From the NCBI GenBank assembly GCA_002507425.1, contig DAZU01000128.1, positions 1 to 10,174 of the forward strand: a stretch of DNA of 10,174 bases, given 5' to 3'. How positions within the stretch are numbered: the first letter of the stretch is position 1; every line of letters starts with the position of its first letter. The translations under genes were made by a program, and so were the position numbers. Positions 1-7,300 of this stretch are shown here, one piece after another. The DNA comes from Euryarchaeota archaeon UBA53. GTDB lineage: Archaea > Thermoplasmatota > Poseidoniia > Poseidoniales > Poseidoniaceae. A model generated the notes under the pieces. It did no database searches and was not told the DNA's origin. It worked only from the letters and a program-made list of their open reading frames with translations.

Positions 1-1329
1 GTAGTGTAGTGGTTGGTAGACCAATAACTGGAAATTACATCATATGCGAGGTTTAGGTCTTTGTCAAACCCAGTAGTTCTCAAGTCATGACCATAGTTAC
101 TATGCGTGTCGATTAAAACATGTGCAATATCATTGGAATCAACCTCTGAATAGATTGAATCACTCTTGTAGTTCTCTGTATTGGCATCAAAACCAATTCG
201 AGTTTCAATTGAAATTACATCGCTTGTGGTGTGGTTCATAGTTGCTACATGTAAACAAAATCTGTTAGAGCTAGTTAGCGCAGGAGTAGACGAGCTTCCA
301 GCGAATTCAAGGTCCGTGCAGTAATCACGATTACTAACATATGCGAAGAATAGAGTATCATCACTAAACTTGTCCATAGTAAAGTAATGTTCGTAACTGT
401 AACCATTAGACCTCTCTGTTGTCACGTTTTCTGCCCATAACCAATTTCCTGAGGAGTCTGCATGTGCAATCCAAGATGAAGCATGCCCAGCATAGGTTCC
501 GCCAGAGTATGTGACTGAAGAAGACCCAAAGTCATAATCCCATTGGCTAGTGCTTGAATCAGTATGTCCTGCAGCTGTTACGGAACCATCGTGATGGAGA
601 ACAACTTGATGCTCATTAGTAGCCTTGCAATTAGTTGGGTTGGATTTACCTACTGAAGTCCATTGGACTTGTCCATTTGTGTTAACTTTTGCAACCCAAG
701 GTTGGAGAGTAGTTAGACAGGTTCCAAACGGTCCAACTTGCATACCTCCAAACTTCAAATCATCGTTGGCAGTCTTTCCTTTAGCGATTATTACAACATC
801 ACCAGTTGACTTATCTAAATCCATTTCTGAAGATTCGTCATCACTTGCTCTAGATACTGATGCTGAATCGGTGGTGGAAGTACCTGTAGATTCAGTGTTG
901 ATTGCCCACTGTAGATTTCCATAGTAATCCCATTTTGCAAGAACAACAATTGTTTTTCCATTAGTGTCAATCGTCACTCCGTCGAAATTGAATTCAACAG
1001 GATCACTGCTTGTAGCAGTTGCTTGGAAAAATGCGTAAATGTTACCATTATCGTCAACATCAACATCTTCAATATAGAATCCATTACCTCTAATGCTCTT
1101 GGCCCAAATGTAATCTCCATTAGGTTCCCTGATGCTCAAAACAATATCATTGGAATCATGATTTCCGCCGGCAGCAATGCCATCTACTAGGATACTACTG
1201 GTTGAAGTATATCTCTCCAAAGTAACGATTTCACCATTACTTGCGAATGCTGTTTTAGCAGAGGTTTGATCGCTATATCCTCCAGTAAATAGGTTATCAT
1301 AACCGGTGTATAATGGATTTTCCATTGTA
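1..1329 (-). repeat. C-terminal G-x-x-x-W (SBBP/quinoprotein-like) repeats, incomplete
   Basis: The last visible 440 residues carry a repeated strand pair of the form (V/I)-(A/L)-x-x-(D/N)-x-x-G-x-x-x-W. Copies are IREPNGDYIWAKS, AKWDYYGNLQWAIN, AKVNTNGQVQWTSV and AHADSSGNWLWAENV, 65-80 residues apart, and a fifth weaker one is near base 205. Between them lie D-x-x-G-x-(I/V)-x-(A/V) turns (VDDNGNIYAFFQA, HHDGSVTAAGHT). Such repeats form beta-propellers of the SBBP type in secreted proteins. The region is cut by the window edge, so blade number and C-terminal anchor are unknown. Confidence 0.65.
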
Positions 1330-4300
1330 GATTTAATTGTAATATTGCCGCTCCATGCCTCAACACCAGAAGTTGTCGAAATGATGTAATTTGAGCCAGC
1401 GAAATCTGTACTTGTAACACGGCCACTAATTTCTCCAGTTGTCGTATTAAGTGTCAAACCAGCAGGTAATGAAGGACTTATTGCGACACTATTCGGCATC
1501 ATTGCTGGATATTCAGGCATGTATGAAATGTCCATTTCCATCTCAAAGATGATATCATCAGAGCCATAATCTAAGGTCGCAATTTCAAGCATATCACAAG
1601 TTCCGTCGCCATCATAATCGCTAGGATAAACTGCACTGTCTATTGAATAATCGATTGCTGAACCATAGTGTGCTAAACGATTGTATTGATTGGAGCTTAG
1701 TGAATACGGGGACCAAGAAATCCATGGATCATCGCCTGCTGCGATAGTTATCTCTAAACTCTCGTGGTTATATGTGAAACCATTTGTGTAGACATGTTGA
1801 ATCGCTTTAGTTGTAGTTTGTGCATTTGAAGAAGAAGACAATTTTGTATGATATGCCGTCTTGTTAGTATAGTCTACCCAAGCAATGTGGACATTGTCGT
1901 TAGAGTCTAATTCAAGGCTCACTCCTTCATTACCGCTGGGTGTTTGATCTGTGAATCTTGTAATCCAATTTGATCCTGAGTTGTCATAGTATTGGTATGT
2001 CACAAAAGAATTAAGATCAGTGGCACTAGAACCCTTCATGAATGCAATATGCGGCTGGTTACTAGAATCAACTGTGAATGATGTGCGCCCTGGTCCAACA
2101 TCGAGTAAAGATCCTGATGCAGAATCTAGGCCAGAATTCCAAGTTCCTGAACTGGTATCATATATCCATGTGTAGATGCGAGTGGCGTTATCGTGGTATG
2201 CTAGTAAGTGTATGTCGAGGTTTGAGTCGACTGCAATTTGTTTGTGCTTCGCATATGAAGTAGATGTGCTAACACCAGTTGGATACGCAATTTCACTTGC
2301 AATTCCGCCAGGGGATATACTCACAATTTCGTCATGAGTAGTCATGTATACTGTTCCATCAGATGCCACTGATAAGTCGTGATGTTGGTCATCATGATCG
2401 CTATCAAAAGTGTAAATCAAAGTTGGATTATTTGTGAAAGTATATGCAGAGGAACCGAATTTCAGGAATCGTAACTTTTCATCATCCACAACATATGCAC
2501 CTTGTCCATAGGCTTCGTAATCGAATCCAACCTGATAGGAATTTGCAGAGGAGATAGTACTGACCAAACTGGGAGATGATGTGGAGCCAGATTCGATATT
2601 AGTATCAGTGAATCCGAATGCACGTATGGCTCTATTATTGTAGGTTAATCCTAGAACTTCATACTCGTATCCAAGAGAGTTTGCTGCAAATACAATTCCT
2701 GTGGGGTAATTTGAAGCGAAACCGTAATCGTAACTGCTGGTAGATTGTGTAAGAATCCTTGTGCTCCATTCCTTGCGCTCACAAGCCTGCTCATCTACGT
2801 CACTCCAGCCATCACCGTCATCATCAGTATCAATGTAGTCACAAGTACCATCATTGTCCAGATCAAGAGGAATGCTTGTCGAATCTTTCGAATTTGAGAC
2901 ACATGCTTCTTCATCAGTATCGTTCCAATTGTCATTATCATCGTCCAAATCTTCTATCAAATTGGTCGAACAATTAGCATAAATCGAATCAGGCATTCCA
3001 TCAGAATCAGTATCTAAAACAGCACATGGGTCGAATCTGAAATCATCATCTACGTCTAGTGCCCCATCATTGTCGTCATCAGTATCCCAGTGGTCAATGA
3101 TGCCGTCGAAATCGAAGTCAGTAGGGCGCATGTGCAAATCGGTTGGAGCTAGATTTACTCCCATCTCATTAACTTGGTCTCCAATGTGGTCTGTGTTCTC
3201 ATGTCCTGTTCGTCCAAAACTACCATCACCCCAGCAGTAAACTTCGTTATCGGTCATTACTGCACATGATGAGGTGTAAGTCAGGGAAATTAACTTAGCA
3301 CTTCCTTCAAGTTCCACAGGGGTCACGAATGGGAAATGGCTGGTAGAATCTCCTCTGTTTTGTGTAGCGCCATAACCAAGGCGTCCGAGATATCCGTATC
3401 CCCAGCAATGCACTTCTCCAGAACTAGAGATTGAGCAAGAATGATCTATACTTGATTCAACATCAATCATTGATGTTCCATTGAAATCTATCGGTTTTGC
3501 TCCCTGAACATCATTGTTTGCTCCAACGCTATTTGATGCAGTACCTAGTTGTCCAAAGCTTGAGGATCCCCAACATACAACGTCTCCAGGATTGGTTATT
3601 GGTGTAGTTTCTTCATGTAACTCGGTAGTGCCTGCCGCTACCATGCATGCGAAGTCAGTCCCAAAGGAGAAATCAGAGTTTAAGATTCCATTGAAGTCAT
3701 AAAATACAATCGGGTCGGAGTTTGTTTGAGATACATAAGAACCAGGACCCCAGCATTTGATAGCCCCAGACAGGGATGTTGCACAAATAGCTCCTGAATT
3801 AATTGGTGAGCCATACAAATCTACAAATTTACCCGATGTTGAATATTCTAACTTAGTAGAATCTCCATATCCGTAATTATAGGAGGAAGATGAACCGATT
3901 GCTCTTTGGTAGTCAGCACCCATACAGAATATGTTTCCATTTTCCTTTAGTGCACAGGTTGCTGTTGTCGCCATTGCAAGTTTTACCACATCATTACCAA
4001 ATAGCGACGTAATAGATGGTGAGATATATGCGTTGGAAGTACTATTAATCTGTCGTTGAGAATTGTAACCCCAGCACATGACTTTACCGTTCATACTACT
4101 ATCTACACTTGACTGTACAACTACACAATTTTGTTGACTCCCAACAGCCATCTGGGTAGCGGTTACATTGGGTCCTAAATCGATGTATTGCAGGTTGATA
4201 CCCATTTCCTCTGGGTGGTCTCCAATGTTTAGATTTGTAGCATCAAACCCTAATTGTTTTGCATTATTTCTTCCCCAACACTTGATTAAGCCTTGGCGAG

Positions 4301-7300
4301 ACATTGCACAGGTGTGGTGCACTCCAGATTGGATGTCTACAATGTCGTAAGGTGATTGAGAACTATCTGACAGACTGATTGAGTCACCATTTCCGTCTTG
4401 TACTGGTAAGTTGTTTAATGATACCACATTTTCAGAAGTACCCGAGTATCCAACAGTGGTTTCATCTCCCCAACAAATTACTGACAACTCGCCATTTGTG
4501 TCTTCAAAGACACCACATGTAGAATCGGTTGAATGTTCAATAACAATCTGCATTGCTCTGAGTCCGTTTGGAACAGAGGTTACTCTGGGAGTTGCGAAGC
4601 TTGTTCCATTATTGGTGTTACCATACCCAAACGAACCAGATTCTTCAACACCCCAGCACTCAATTGTGTTTTCAACAATAGCACAGGCATGTGACTCACC
4701 CATAGTTATGGAGTAGATTCTATCACCAGGGTTCCCTAAATCTACCACTGTGCCTGTATTGGATGCGCTGGAGGATCCCAACAATAATTCTCCTGACCTA
4801 GTGTTTCCTTCAGTATCTACCCAAGTTTCTCTCTGTCCCCAGCATATAGCTTGCGTGCTGTTTTCTAATATTGCACAAGATGTGTCATAACCTGTTGTTA
4901 CACTTCTTACAGAGTCAGTTCCAAAGCCAATGTCTACCAGTACTAGAGTTGATGAGTTTGTTTCGGTTGTGCTCGAATTTCCTAGCACCATTTTACTGCT
5001 TCCGCCGTTGTAACCCATACACCTAATTTCCCCTAAGTGATTAGTTACACATGTATGTCTTTCTCCAGCAACAATTTCCTCGGGTAATCCACCGGGGTCT
5101 AGATTCATTATTTCGGGGGAATCTACAACTCCACCACTTTCAATCCTAAATCCTGTTCGAATCTCTATGTTGTCTACTGCAACATAGTCTCCTTGAGCAT
5201 CATTTGCTGATGAACCATCTTTGTTAAATGACCACCTTAGAGTATGTAAACCTGAAGTGATAGAAGTTGTGAACGTCGACCAATTTGACATCTGTCCTTT
5301 GGTTGAATTCACTTCAACTCCATCAATTGAGAACGAAAGCCTATCACTGCAACTGTTTAATGAAGCACATGTATCGGTCTTGAAATCGAATGAAACAGAG
5401 CCGTTTGTGAACATTTTAGTTATTGATATTCCAACATCACTAGAGGAAGCATGTCCGCTTGACTTAATCGAATTATTCCCCGATGACCCATCACTTGTAT
5501 CGAGTGCCCATTGAGTTCCAAACTGTCCCACTGTTCCCTCAAGTGTCCACTCAGAATCGATAGTTGATGCTTCAAAATCGTCATCATATCCAGCATTTAG
5601 ATCTTGGACATAATATTGACCTGTTTGAGAATCCTCTCCATTACCCCAACAGTATATTTCGCTGGTTGTTGTAGTTATGCAATTGTGATTTGCACCAACT
5701 GCCAAGTCGGCTGCAATGTGATTGTTGGGTAGAGACATAACAGTAGGGTTTTCTGATGCAGAGGTAGAACCTGTGCCGATCTGTCCCTTGTTGTTTCTCC
5801 CCCAGCACATAATTTCCCCAGCTGCAGAAAGAGCACAAGCATGGTTCTCTCCTGCATCAATATCGACTGCTTCGAAACCAGACGGCCATGAGGCTCCGCT
5901 GGATGACCCTCCTAACTTGTCGTAGTTGTTACTACCCCAACAATAAATCTCTCCATCATCCAGAATTGCACAAGCGAAATCCATCCCTTGAGTTAATACA
6001 CTTGAGTCACCAATAGATGGTAGGTTGTTGATAGTGTCCATTGAGTCACAGCGCCCGTCCTCATCGAAGTCAGTTGGTGCAGATGATGAGGACATCCGAT
6101 CTGTTCCACATGATATTTCCTGCATTCCAGTCCATCCATCTCCGTCAGCATCTACATACAAACCAGCACCTGCTATTATTGGCTCGCTGACTGACCATAG
6201 TTCACCTGCGCTAACCAGGTGCAGTGATGTGAAAACATAACCAGCTGAGTTGATAATCATTCCAAATGAGTCTGCAGCACCGGGCCATGCGGATATCGCA
6301 TGACTGCTCCAGTGACCATTATCCAAATAGAATATGGTGGCTCCTGACGTATTGTGGTTTGCTAGAATCCAGGGCGTTCCATCACCATCGAATTGCATTA
6401 TTACCTCGCTAGACGTGTTATTGGATACCAATTCAGTACTCCATGAGGATGAGGATGAGCAATTACCTGGACATGAAGAATAGTGTGCTTGATAGGCGTC
6501 ATTTGTGTGAGCAACCGAAATAGTTCCATCTGGTGACACATCAATGCTTGTCGCCATGTATGAGGATGAAGCCTCTGTTGAGACAATTACTGGAGTTGCT
6601 AAAGAATTTGAATAATACAATCCTGTGGAAGTAGCGTGAATTGAATGGTCTCCATATGAATCAATATTGCTGGGAGAAGATGCGGACACACTACTACCGC
6701 TCGTCCAGCCTGAACCACTACTCCAAGTATATTCTTTTACACTAGTGGTTGTCAAGGATAGAATTCTCAAGTCTCCATTTGAATCAATGGACAATGACAA
6801 TTCTTCAGTTCCTTCAAGACCAGTCAGAGTATTTTCACTCCAAATTCCGTTTGCTTTAGTGGTGTAAGAAATTCTGTCTGAACCACTTGAAGTCATATGA
6901 ACAATATGCGGAATACCATTAGAATCTATTACAACATCAACATCGACAAGGTTGGAATCACTGCCTAAAGTTTCAACTGACCACATTCCGTTGTGGTAAG
7001 CTGCAAATTTGAGGTTGCCGTTGCCAGAATCATAGTATGCAATAGCAGGGCATCCAGTAGTCGGGATTTCAAACATGGAAATCAGGTCTCCAGTATCACT
7101 TGAGTCGGAATCTAGTCTCCTGTCTAATTCTTCTCTTTGCTCTGGCAGAGCGAGTATATCGCACGAATTATCTTTGACCTCCTCATCAAGTTCTAAACTT
7201 AATTCAGTCGTAAATGGCAAATCAGTCTGACCATCTCCACGGTCTTCAGTATCTCCGTAACCTAATTGTCCGATACCATTGTCTCCCCAACAAACAATGT

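Noticed and set aside
2759..2977. Plus-strand His/Cys-rich reading frame that looks like a metal-binding peptide
   Set aside because: It is the antisense of the Asp-rich thrombospondin-3-like array; GAT/GAC codons read backwards give His- and Ser-rich frames.
6171..7214. Sialidase enzyme call for the BNR-like region
   Set aside because: The turns resemble BNR/sialidase-type propellers, but no catalytic Arg triad, Tyr/Glu pair or clear Asp-box set could be identified.
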